Numbered from the stretch's first letter, positions 1 to 5,663 are shown. The stretch is DNA of 6,614 bases from Caldilineaceae bacterium (GCA_015494005.1 WGCB01000057.1:1-6614), one strand, 5' to 3'. Made by a program: numbers and translations. The notes: a model not told the origin generated them from the letters alone.

Positions 1-2
1 AC

Positions 3-68
3 TGTGAGGCGTGCCATCCCCGGCGGTCCGGGCCGGGGGCGTGGCGGCGCTTCCTGGGGAGACGGTGA
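3..68 (+). CDS. Possible 3' tail of an upstream HNH-like phage gene (partial)
   Basis: Frame 3 is open from the left edge to a TGA at 66-68 and encodes 21 residues beginning CEACHPRRS. A Cys-x-x-Cys-His followed by basic residues is typical of the C-terminal part of HNH endonucleases, and such genes commonly sit just before the small terminase gene in tailed phages. The next gene here is small-terminase-like, which is the main reason to take the tail seriously. Frame 1 is also open from the edge, to a TAG at 130-132, but it is only a Gly/Arg-rich string. The evidence is thin: 21 residues, one motif and context. The rest of 1-118 holds nothing else recognisable apart from the ribosome binding site of the next gene. 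Confidence 0.25.
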   Translation, partial: CEACHPRRSGPGAWRRFLGRR

Positions 69-118
69 GGGGGTGCAGGTTGGAAGTTTTGGGACCGAAC
101 GCAAGAGGAGGCAACGAC

Positions 119-598
119 ATGGCGGCGGATAGGCAGGCGAAGAACGCGCCCGCCCGGGTGCGGGCCCGGGTCCGGGAGGAGCAGGCCCTGGCCCTGCGGG
201 CGGAAGGGCTCTCCTACCAGAAGATTGGGGACCGGATGGGTGTGGCAAAGGCCACGGCCTACAAGTGGGTGAACCGGGCCCTGGACCGGCTCCTGGAGCG
301 GTTGCCTGAGGAGGCGGCCCGGGTGCGGCGTCTGGAGCTGGAGCGGCTGGACGCCATGCAGCGGGCTCTGTGGGACCAGGCCATGGCCGGGGACGTGAAG
401 GCAATCAACACCATCCTGCGCATCATGGAGCGCCGGGCCAGGCTCCTGGCTCTGGACGCGCCGGAGAGGCAGGACCTGCGCATGAGTGGCGGCGTGGACT
501 TCTCCCAGGGCGTGACCCCGGAGAACGTCCACTACCTGGCGGCCCGCATCATGACGGTGCTGAGGATGGAGGAGGAGGATGGCCCCGGCGAGGCGTGA
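119..598 (+). CDS. Helix-turn-helix protein, phage terminase small subunit-like
   Basis: The product is 159 aa. I chose ATG 119 over the earlier in-frame ATG at 11 because an excellent Shine-Dalgarno, AAGAGGAGG (103-111), lies 7 nt before it and the upstream residues look untranslated. Residues 18-56 form a helix-turn-helix of the homeodomain-like/HTH_23 type; the core at about 30-51 reads GLSYQKIGDRMGVAKATAYKWV in two overlapping helices. Residues 60-114 are a charged helical segment with DQAMAGDVKAINTILRIMERRARLLALD. This pattern (helical, AIN.IL.I..RR..LLGLD) is common in small terminase-like proteins of phages and prophages, which bind the pac/cos site and hand DNA to the large terminase. 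Residues 150-159 are acidic. Its neighbours, a truncated next gene and an integrase, support a phage origin. It could also be a stand-alone HTH regulator. The HTH call is firm; the terminase role is an inference. Confidence 0.7.
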   Translation: MAADRQAKNAPARVRARVREEQALALRAEGLSYQKIGDRMGVAKATAYKWVNRALDRLLERLPEEAARVRRLELERLDAMQRALWDQAMAGDVKAINTILRIMERRARLLALDAPERQDLRMSGGVDFSQGVTPENVHYLAARIMTVLRMEEEDGPGEA

Positions 599-623
599 CG
601 AAAGCGCTTTTCGTGGGGCTTGA
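579..623 (+). pseudogene. Start of a next phage gene (large terminase expected), cut off after 14 codons
   Basis: ATG 579 lies inside the last codons of the small-terminase-like gene, directly behind a GGAGGAGGAGG stretch (568-578). Such an overlap with a strong ribosome binding site is how phage packaging genes are normally coupled. The frame encodes only MAPARRDESAFRGA and stops at TGA 621-623, inside the -35 box of the integrase promoter. In tailed phages the large terminase follows the small one, so this may be its surviving 5' end, with the rest lost or replaced by the integrase module. The remnant is too short for homology. The purine run could instead simply encode the acidic C-terminus of the upstream protein. 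Confidence 0.3.
598..614. other. Small hairpin after the small-terminase-like gene
   Basis: ACGAAA (598-603) and TTTCGT (609-614) form a 6-bp perfect stem with a 5-nt loop; the central AAAGCGCTTT is itself palindromic. It starts at the last base of the stop codon and ends just before the integrase -35 box. No T-run follows, so it is at most a weak terminator or a protein-binding palindrome. Confidence 0.25.
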
Positions 624-648
624 CAAAGGGTGCAGAAGGTGGTTAAAT
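620..648 (+). promoter_or_regulatory. Sigma70-type promoter of the integrase gene
   Basis: A perfect -35 TTGACA (620-625) is separated by exactly 17 nt from a TTAAAT -10 (643-648; 4 of 6 consensus bases). Transcription would start near 655, giving a short leader before the integrase start codon at 699. The local AT content rises sharply compared with the flanking genes. The promoter separates the integrase from the upstream phage-like gene, so the two are probably not one operon. Confidence 0.65.
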
Positions 649-652
649 AGTG

Positions 653-673
653 CCGATAGTTTATACTTATCGG
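653..673. promoter_or_regulatory. Inverted repeat in the integrase leader, candidate operator or recombinase site
   Basis: CCGATA (653-658) and TATCGG (668-673) are perfect inverted 6-bp arms around the 9-nt AT-rich spacer GTTTATACT. The repeat sits just downstream of the -10 box, over the expected transcription start, and 10 nt before the ribosome binding site. That position suits repressor binding. Two short inverted arms around an AT-rich centre also resemble a tyrosine recombinase core site. No second copy was seen in the window. Confidence 0.45.
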
Positions 674-698
674 AAGCAATAGCAAGGAGAACGCCCCA

Positions 699-1760
699 AT
701 GCACCCGGAAGGCTCCACGGCCCAGGGAAGCGCCGGTCACGCTATCTCGCCGGTCCGGCCCGCTCCCGTGGCCGTGCCGGACCACGTGGGACAGGTGGCC
801 AACCGTTACGCCGCCCAGAGCGCTTTCGCCGACTACCGCAGCCGCAAAGCCGACAACACCCTGCGCGCCCAGGACGCAGACCTGGCCACCTTCGCCGCCT
901 ATCTGGGCCAGGTGGGGGTGCAGGTGGACCCGCAGGCCCTGGCCACCGACCCGGCCGCCTGGCAGGGCATGACCTGGGGGCTGGTGAAGGGCTTCGTCGC
1001 CTGGATGCTCAAGCAGGGCTACGCCGTGGGGACCGTCAACCGCAAGCTGTCCACGGTCAAGGTGTACGCCCGTCTGGCCGCTCAGGCCGGGGCCCTGGAC
1101 ACCCAGGAGCTGGCCCTGATACGTTCGGTGCAGGGATACGGTCGCCAGGAGGCGAAACGGGTGGACGAGCGCCGGGAGCAGAGCCGTCTGGGGGCCAAGA
1201 AGGCCGAGCCCGTAGGGCTGACGGCAGAGCAGGCCCAGCTTCTCAAGACATCCCACCCAGACACTCCCCAGGGCCGTCGGGACGCCCTGCTCATGTGCCT
1301 GCTGCTGGACCACGGCCTGCGGGTGGGGGAGATAGCCGCCCTGGAGGTGACCGACTTCAACCTGGCCGAGGGCGTCTTCACCTTCTACCGGCCCAAGGTG
1401 GACATGGTGCAGACCCATCGCCTCACACCGGACGCTCTCCGGGCCGTCCGGGCCTGGTTCGAGAGCGGGGACGCCCCCGCCATGGGGCCCCTGCTGCGGG
1501 GAAGCCGCAAAGGAGGCGCGCTCACCGAGGCCGGGATGAGCGAGCGGGCCATCACCGCCCGGGTGCGGGCCCTGGGACGCAAGCTCCTGGGCATCGAGGG
1601 CCTGAGCGCCCACGACTGCCGCCACTACTGGGCCACCCGGGCCGCCGCCCAGGGGACCGACGCTTTCGCCCTGCGCGACGCAGGCGGTTGGTCTTCCCTA
1701 GCCATGCCTAGCCGCTACGTGGAGGCGGCCGCTATCGCCAACGAACGGGTGCGATTGTAG
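699..1760 (+). CDS. Tyrosine recombinase / phage-type integrase
   Basis: The product is 353 aa and catalyses site-specific strand exchange through a 3'-phosphotyrosine intermediate. ATG 699 is preceded by AAGGAGA (684-690) at 8 nt. Residues 1-35 are a Pro/Ala-rich lead. Residues 38-135 form the SAM-like, DNA-gripping core-binding domain. Residues 172-345 are the catalytic domain. All catalytic positions can be assigned: Arg208 in HGLRVGE, Lys233 in the beta-hairpin YRPKVD, His305 and Arg308 in SAHDCRH, Trp331 in AGGWSS at the His/Trp position, and the nucleophile Tyr340 in SRYVEA (codon 1716-1718). The frame is intact, so an active enzyme is expected. Length and layout fit XerC/phage integrases, but the target is unknown and no xerC or xerD label is justified. 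It has its own promoter and leader inverted repeat. A tRNA gene begins 141 bp downstream, a typical integration target. Confidence 0.93.
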   Translation: MHPEGSTAQGSAGHAISPVRPAPVAVPDHVGQVANRYAAQSAFADYRSRKADNTLRAQDADLATFAAYLGQVGVQVDPQALATDPAAWQGMTWGLVKGFVAWMLKQGYAVGTVNRKLSTVKVYARLAAQAGALDTQELALIRSVQGYGRQEAKRVDERREQSRLGAKKAEPVGLTAEQAQLLKTSHPDTPQGRRDALLMCLLLDHGLRVGEIAALEVTDFNLAEGVFTFYRPKVDMVQTHRLTPDALRAVRAWFESGDAPAMGPLLRGSRKGGALTEAGMSERAITARVRALGRKLLGIEGLSAHDCRHYWATRAAAQGTDAFALRDAGGWSSLAMPSRYVEAAAIANERVRL

Positions 1761-1764
1761 CGAT

Positions 1765-1794
1765 TTGACAAAAGAACAGCTGGCCGCCTACACT
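1765..1794 (+). promoter_or_regulatory. Strong promoter downstream of the integrase gene
   Basis: A perfect TTGACA (1765-1770) and TACACT (1789-1794) are 18 nt apart, starting 4 bp after the integrase stop. Initiation would fall near 1801. The next structure is the hairpin with T-run at 1809-1833, so most transcripts might end after about 30 nt; otherwise the promoter would feed the tRNA-Arg gene. It shares the 8-mer TTGACAAA with the integrase promoter. Confidence 0.5.
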
Positions 1795-1800
1795 AAAAAC

Positions 1801-1810
1801 CAGGTTCGAA
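1801..1810 (+). repeat. 10-bp copy of the tRNA-Arg T-arm core, candidate att remnant
   Basis: CAGGTTCGAA at 1801-1810 is identical to 1951-1960 within the T stem and loop of the tRNA-Arg gene. The match is exactly 10 bp and stops on both sides. Integrases often recombine within tRNA 3' halves and leave a partial duplicate. However, a usual duplicate would continue to the end of the tRNA, which this one does not, so chance or ancient decay remains possible. Confidence 0.3.
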
Positions 1811-1833
1811 AAGACCGAGAGACTCGGCTTTTT
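1809..1833 (+). terminator. Intrinsic terminator after the integrase (near-bidirectional)
   Basis: CCGAG (1815-1819) and CTCGG (1823-1827) form a 5-bp GC stem with an AGA loop, followed after one C by TTTTT (1829-1833). On the left, AAAAG (1809-1813) can pair with the T-run, so the structure can work in both directions. It ends the integrase transcript and lies between a strong promoter and the tRNA. Confidence 0.6.
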
Positions 1834-1845
1834 GCTGTTTTGCTG
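1830..1845. repeat. Tandem 8-bp duplication TTTTGCTG x2
   Basis: TTTTGCTG occurs twice back to back at 1830-1837 and 1838-1845, extending the T-rich tail of the terminator. It is probably a small slippage duplication and has no obvious function. Confidence 0.6.
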
Positions 1846-1868
1846 CAAGCGGGAAAAAACACTAGATA
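1840..1868 (+). promoter_or_regulatory. Weak candidate promoter for tRNA-Arg
   Basis: TTGCTG (1840-1845) and TAGATA (1863-1868) are 17 nt apart and lie between the upstream terminator and the tRNA, which would start about 25 nt after the expected initiation point. Both boxes are poor matches to consensus. I list it because a tRNA promoter should exist downstream of the terminator and nothing better is visible. Confidence 0.25.
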
Positions 1869-1901
1869 TTGTGGTGCGACGGGCTGCAACCACTACATGT
1901 A

Positions 1902-1974
1902 GCCCCCTTAGCTCAGTGGATAGAGCAACGGACTTCTAATCCGTGGGTCGCAGGTTCGAATCCTGCAGGGGGTG
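1902..1974 (+). tRNA. tRNA-Arg, anticodon UCU
   Basis: A complete 73-nt cloverleaf can be folded by eye. The acceptor pairs GCCCCCT (1902-1908) with AGGGGGT (1967-1973), the first pair being a G-U wobble. The D stem is GCTC/GAGC (1911-1914, 1923-1926) with GG in the loop. The anticodon stem is ACGGA/TCCGT around loop CTTCTAA, anticodon TCT at 1935-1937. The variable loop is GGGTC, and the T stem is GCAGG/CCTGC around TTCGAAT (1955-1961). G1974 is the discriminator. The CCA end is not encoded (CTG follows), so it must be added enzymatically. It decodes AGA/AGG, codons that are rare in genes this GC-rich. It is a classic type of integration target next to an integrase. Confidence 0.95.
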
Positions 1975-1998
1975 CTGCAGAACACACCTATCCGAGCG

Positions 1999-2036
1999 AA
2001 GCCCTCGGCCTCGGCGCGATGCGGGGCGAGGGTTTT
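1999..2036 (+). terminator. Rho-independent terminator of tRNA-Arg
   Basis: CCCTCG (2002-2007) pairs with CGAGGG (2027-2032), and the stem can extend outward through G-T and two A-T pairs into TTTT (2033-2036). The loop is a 19-nt GC-rich segment. It begins 25 nt after the tRNA, as expected for trimming of the 3' trailer. An overlapping alternative stem, CCGAG (1992-1996) with CTCGG (2004-2008), would compete with it. Confidence 0.55.
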
Positions 2037-2071
2037 GCTATTGGCCTGCCTGTCGCTGCCCACCCTTGCCC

Positions 2072-2986
2072 ATGACCGAATCTACCCTCTCCTCCACCCG
2101 CCCGAACACGCCCCACTCCCTGCGCACCTGGCTCCTGGCCCTGGTCCCGGTGACCCTCTGGGGCAGCAGCTTCGTGATGACCAAATCCATCTTCGGCGAG
2201 TGGCCGCCCCTGAGCGTGGCCGCGGGCCGCTGGCTCCTGGCCAGCCTGGTCTTTGCCCTCTACCTGCCCCTGACCGGCCAGACCGCGCCCCTGGGCCGGG
2301 CCCTGCGCCAGGACCTGGGCGCCATCCTGCGCTTCGGCTTCGTGGGGGTGACCCTCCTCTACGCGGTGCAGAACCTGGCCCTCTCCTACACCACCGCGGC
2401 CAACGCCAGCGTGTTGGGCAACCTGGTGCCCCTCTTCGTGGCCCTGCTTTCCGTGCTCTTCCTGGGAGAGCGGCTCACCTCCCGCCTGCTCCTGGGACTG
2501 GTGGCCGCCACGGTCGGCGCGCTCCTTTTCAGCCTCCAGGGCAGCGCGGTGACCGTGGCCCCGGAGCACCTGCTGGGGGACGGGCTGACCCTGCTCTCGG
2601 CCCTGGCCGGAGCCATCTACGTGGTCCAGGGCAAGGCCATCGTGGATCGCTACCCGCCGGCCGTGGTCACTGCGCTGGCCTCTGGCGTGGGGGCCCTCTT
2701 CCTGGCGCCCCTGGCCCTGCTGGTGGAGGGCGTTCCTCCCTGGCCCAGCCTGAACGCCTGGGCCGGGCTCCTGGGCCTGGGACTGGGCGCCAGCGTGCTG
2801 GGCAACCTGGCCTGGTGGCACGTGGCGGAGGCTCTGCCGGCCAGCCGGGCCGCGGTCTTCATCCTCCTGGTGCCCGTGGTGGGCGCGCTCCTGGGGGTGA
2901 TCTGGATGGGCGATCCCCTGACGCCCCTGGCCATCCTGGGCGGTGGGATGATCCTGGCCGGGGTCTACCTGGCGGAGACGGGCTGA
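2072..2986 (+). CDS. EamA/DMT superfamily permease, 10 transmembrane segments
   Basis: The product is 304 aa, the usual length for drug/metabolite transporter family exporters. These inner-membrane carriers move amino acids, amines or other metabolites; the substrate cannot be read from sequence. Two EamA repeats are visible: residues about 19-155 (helices near 19-38, 46-66, 83-103, 108-131, 137-155) and about 168-301 (168-188, 196-218, 228-247, 259-279, 284-301). The first helix carries the family signature VTLWGSSFVMTK, followed by P46 and R53 of the second helix. The second repeat has the typical LPASRAAVFILLVPVVGALLG and ends AGVYLAETG. I chose ATG 2072 because the earlier in-frame ATG at 1943 lies inside the tRNA. 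No Shine-Dalgarno is visible before 2072, so initiation may be weak or leaderless, and no clear promoter was found. Confidence 0.9.
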   Translation: MTESTLSSTRPNTPHSLRTWLLALVPVTLWGSSFVMTKSIFGEWPPLSVAAGRWLLASLVFALYLPLTGQTAPLGRALRQDLGAILRFGFVGVTLLYAVQNLALSYTTAANASVLGNLVPLFVALLSVLFLGERLTSRLLLGLVAATVGALLFSLQGSAVTVAPEHLLGDGLTLLSALAGAIYVVQGKAIVDRYPPAVVTALASGVGALFLAPLALLVEGVPPWPSLNAWAGLLGLGLGASVLGNLAWWHVAEALPASRAAVFILLVPVVGALLGVIWMGDPLTPLAILGGGMILAGVYLAETG

Positions 2987-2989
2987 GCT

Positions 2990-3008
2990 CCGGGAACATT
3001 TTCCCCGG
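2990..3008. terminator. Weak hairpin after the permease gene
   Basis: CCGGG (2990-2994) pairs with CCCGG (3004-3008), extendable by AA/TT with one bulged base. It lies 4 bp after the permease stop, but the T's are in the loop and no T-run follows. It is at best a factor-assisted terminator. Confidence 0.25.
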
Positions 3009-3058
3009 GCGCGGCGTCCCAGTGGCGACCATTCATCGATGTGCAGCGTTTGTTGCCA

Positions 3059-3095
3059 CAGGAGCGCCCCTGGCTCCTGGATGCCGCCAAGGAGG
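3059..3095 (+). promoter_or_regulatory. Leader hairpin plus Shine-Dalgarno with possible alternative pairing
   Basis: CAGGAGC (3059-3065) and GCTCCTG (3073-3079) form a perfect 7-bp stem with a 7-nt loop, ending 9 nt before the AAGGAGG ribosome binding site (3089-3095) of the VIT-VWA gene. CTCCT in the right arm (3074-3078) can pair either with AGGAG in the left arm or with AGGAG of the ribosome binding site (3090-3094). Folding of the upper hairpin would therefore leave the site free, and its disruption could mask it. The pairings are seen; a switching role is inferred. Confidence 0.35.
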
Positions 3096-3101
3096 ACGAA
3101 C

Positions 3102-5516
3102 ATGCCCCGGTTTTCCCCGCCCATCCCTGTGAACAGCCAACCGAACTCGAGGCCTGCCCGAACGCACCTCTCCCTGGGGGTTGCCCTGGCCGCCAGTCTG
3201 CTCCTGGCCCTGACGCTGGGGACCATGCCGGCCCAGGCCCAGGGCATCGTCCCACCGGACGCCGTGCCCCAGCTCTTCGGCCCGGCCTCGCCCATCGCCG
3301 TGGAGCGCTACACCGTGGACGCGGTGGTGGATGGCCCGGTGGCCACGGTCCACGTGACCCAGGTCTTCCGCAACGACACCCCCGGGCCAGTGGAAGGGAC
3401 CTATATCTTCCCCCTGCCCCCGGACGCAGCGGTGAGCGACTTCCAGATGACTGTGGACGGCCAGGTGCTGGAGGGCAAGCTCCTGAGCAAGGAGGAGGCC
3501 CGGCGCATCTACGAGGAGATCGTGCGCCGCACCCGAGACCCGGCCCTGCTGGAGTACCTGGACCGAGGCCTCTTCCAGGCCAGCGTCTTCCCCATCCCGC
3601 CTGGGGACACCCGCACCATCGAGCTGACCTACCGCCAGGTCCTGGCCCGGGAGGGGGACCTGTTCCGCTTCACCTATCCCCTGCGCCTGCCCCAGAGCGG
3701 CCAGCCGGTGGAGACCCTCTCCTTGCGGGTGGAGCTGCGCAACCAGCCGGGTCTGCGCACCATCTACAGCCCCAGCCATGATGTCTCCATCCAGCGGGAG
3801 GGGGACGACCGGGCGGTCATCGGCTTCGAGGCCAGCCAGGTCCAGCCGAAGCAAGATTTCCTCCTCTTCTTCGGCACGGACGAGAGCCTGCTGGGGCTGA
3901 ATCTGCTCAGCTACAAGCCCGGCACGGAGGACGGTTTCTTCCTGCTCCTGGCCGCACCCAGCATTGAGGTGCCCACTGCCCAGGTGGTCCAGCGGGACCT
4001 GGTCATGGTGCTGGATGTCTCCGGCTCCATGGAGGGGGAGAAGCTGGCCCAGGCCAAGAAGGCGGCGCAGTACGTGGTGGAGCACCTGAATCCGGGTGAC
4101 CGCTTCAACCTCCTTGCTTTCAGCTCCGGGGTGAGCTTCTGGCAGGGGCAGCTCCAGCCCGTGGAGCCCGAGACCCGAGAGGCCGCCCTGGCCTGGGTGG
4201 AGGGCCTGGCTGCTGGTGGCTCCACGGACATCAACCGGGCCCTGCTGGAGGCCCTGGCCCAGCTGCGGGTGCAGGAAGAGGCGGACAAGGATCGGCCGGC
4301 CTACGTCCTCTTCCTCACCGACGGCCTGCCCACCCAGGGGGTCACGGAGGTGGAGCGGATCATCGACAACGCCCTGGCCAATGCACCGGAGCGGCCCGTG
4401 CGCCTCTTCACCTTCGGCGTGGGCTACGACGTGAACACGGACCTGCTGGACACGGTGAGCCAGGAGCTGGGCGGCCGCAGCAGCTACGTCCTCCCGGACC
4501 AGCGCATCGACGAGGCGGTGAGCCACTTCTACAGCGGCATCAGCACCCCGGTGCTGGCGGAGGTGCAGGTGACGTTCCAGGGCAAGGACGGCCCGGTCCT
4601 GGTGGAGGAGACCTACCCCTTCCCCCTGCCGGACCTCTTCGCCGGGGACCAGCTGGTGCTCGTGGGGCGCTACCGGGAGGGCGGTCCTGTGACTGTGGTG
4701 GTGGAGGGGCAGGTCAACGGCCAGGAGCAGCGTTTCACCTTCCCGGATCAGGAGCTGGTGACGGCCGGCGGCCAGGACTTCGTGGCTCGTCTCTGGGCCA
4801 CCCGCAAGATCGGCGCCCTGCTCAGCCAGGTCCGTCGCAGGGGCGCCAACCCGGAGCTGGTGGACGAGATCGTGGCCCTGAGCACCGAGTACGGGATCGT
4901 CACCCCCTTCACCAGCTATCTGGTCCTGGAGTCCGGCGTGGCCAACATGGTGGTCCCACCGGACGCGACGCCCATTCCCTTGCCCCGGGAGGTGGCAGCC
5001 GAGGAGGCGGCGAGCGTGGCGGCGGACTATGTCCAGGCCGCGCCAGCCGGTGCGGCCGCGGTGGCCGCCAGCCAGGCGCGCCAGGCCCTGGCCCAGGCGG
5101 AGCAGGCCCAGCCCTCGCCGGAAGGGATCCGCTACGTGGCGGGCAAGAGCTTCGTCCAGCGGGGCCTGGTGGAAGGCGCGGACGGCGTCCTCCTGCCCCT
5201 CTGGGTGGACACCAGCTACCAGGAGGGGATGCCCCTGGAGACCGTGGCCTTCGGCAGCGACGCCTACTTCCAGCTGGCGTCCCGGCGCAACGTGGGCGAG
5301 CGGCTCTCCGTCTCGCCGGAGCTGATCCTGGTGGTGGACGGCAAGGCCCTGCGCATCACCACCGCGGAGGGCATGCCCACGGTCAGCCTGGAGGGGCAGA
5401 CAGAGCTGGACGGCCCCCCGGGGGAGGTTCCCGAGACGAAGGAGGACGATCCGGGCCTGCAGGAGCGGGTCCAGGAGATCCTGCGCCGCCTCTGGGAGCT
5501 GATCCCCGGTCCGTGA
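3102..5516 (+). CDS. Secreted VIT and von Willebrand factor A domain protein
   Basis: The product is 804 aa. ATG 3102 is chosen over the in-frame ATG 3039 because AAGGAGG (3089-3095) precedes it by 6 nt and it gives a proper signal peptide: basic start, hydrophobic residues 23-40, and likely cleavage after AQA at 44-46, so the protein acts outside the cytoplasm. Residues about 55-185 are a VIT domain (VTQVFRNDT, YIFPLPPDAAVSDF, EARRIYEE, PIPPGDTRTIELTYRQ). Residues about 297-480 are a VWA domain with a complete MIDAS: D305, S307, S309 (DVSGS), T375 and D407. Residues 555-610 carry the family's conserved RLWATRKIGALL and LSTEYGIVTPFTSYLV. An Ala-rich linker (632-672) leads to a C-terminal domain (about 676-755) and a charged end. 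There is no LPxTG and no C-terminal membrane helix. Bacterial VIT-VWA proteins are thought to mediate metal-dependent protein contacts; the partner is unknown. It appears monocistronic. Confidence 0.92.
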   Translation: MPRFSPPIPVNSQPNSRPARTHLSLGVALAASLLLALTLGTMPAQAQGIVPPDAVPQLFGPASPIAVERYTVDAVVDGPVATVHVTQVFRNDTPGPVEGTYIFPLPPDAAVSDFQMTVDGQVLEGKLLSKEEARRIYEEIVRRTRDPALLEYLDRGLFQASVFPIPPGDTRTIELTYRQVLAREGDLFRFTYPLRLPQSGQPVETLSLRVELRNQPGLRTIYSPSHDVSIQREGDDRAVIGFEASQVQPKQDFLLFFGTDESLLGLNLLSYKPGTEDGFFLLLAAPSIEVPTAQVVQRDLVMVLDVSGSMEGEKLAQAKKAAQYVVEHLNPGDRFNLLAFSSGVSFWQGQLQPVEPETREAALAWVEGLAAGGSTDINRALLEALAQLRVQEEADKDRPAYVLFLTDGLPTQGVTEVERIIDNALANAPERPVRLFTFGVGYDVNTDLLDTVSQELGGRSSYVLPDQRIDEAVSHFYSGISTPVLAEVQVTFQGKDGPVLVEETYPFPLPDLFAGDQLVLVGRYREGGPVTVVVEGQVNGQEQRFTFPDQELVTAGGQDFVARLWATRKIGALLSQVRRRGANPELVDEIVALSTEYGIVTPFTSYLVLESGVANMVVPPDATPIPLPREVAAEEAASVAADYVQAAPAGAAAVAASQARQALAQAEQAQPSPEGIRYVAGKSFVQRGLVEGADGVLLPLWVDTSYQEGMPLETVAFGSDAYFQLASRRNVGERLSVSPELILVVDGKALRITTAEGMPTVSLEGQTELDGPPGEVPETKEDDPGLQERVQEILRRLWELIPGP

Positions 5517-5535
5517 GCCGAGATCCACTGAGGGA

Positions 5536-5561
5536 CACGGATGCCACGGATGGCGCGGATT
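5536..5561 (+). repeat. Three short CACGGATG-like words at 9-bp period
   Basis: CACGGATG occurs at 5536-5543 and 5545-5552, and a degenerate CGCGGATT at 5554-5561, giving three steps of 9 bp. The same word family reappears inverted on the right half of the intergenic palindrome. Confidence 0.55.
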
Positions 5562-5635
5562 TGAAGACTCAACCACAGATGAACGCCGATGCACACGGAC
5601 AGGCTTGGAGCTACTTGTCATTGTCCGTGTGTATC

Positions 5636-5663
5636 GGTGCGTCCATAGTGGTGCGTCCATAGT
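5636..5663 (+). repeat. Perfect 14-bp tandem duplication
   Basis: GGTGCGTCCATAGT occurs twice without a gap, at 5636-5649 and 5650-5663. The first copy starts inside the right inner arm of the palindrome, so the duplication probably arose after the palindrome and unbalances its right side. Confidence 0.85.

Noticed and set aside
549..1625. Minus-strand frame of 358 codons opposite the integrase
   Set aside because: Low-complexity composition with no motif; the + strand integrase has all catalytic residues.
1943..2071. Earlier in-frame start for the permease
   Set aside because: It begins inside the tRNA anticodon arm and runs through the tRNA terminator.
1869..2075. Small + strand frame across the tRNA
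   Set aside because: It translates the tRNA itself; LAQWIEQRTSNPWVAGSNPAG is the familiar false peptide of tRNA genes.
3039..3101. Earlier in-frame start for the VIT-VWA gene
   Set aside because: No ribosome binding site, and it would put 21 unrelated residues before the signal peptide.
1988..3295. Minus-strand frame of 435 codons opposite the permease
   Set aside because: Gly/Gln/His/Glu-rich shadow of a membrane protein gene with clear helices on the + strand.
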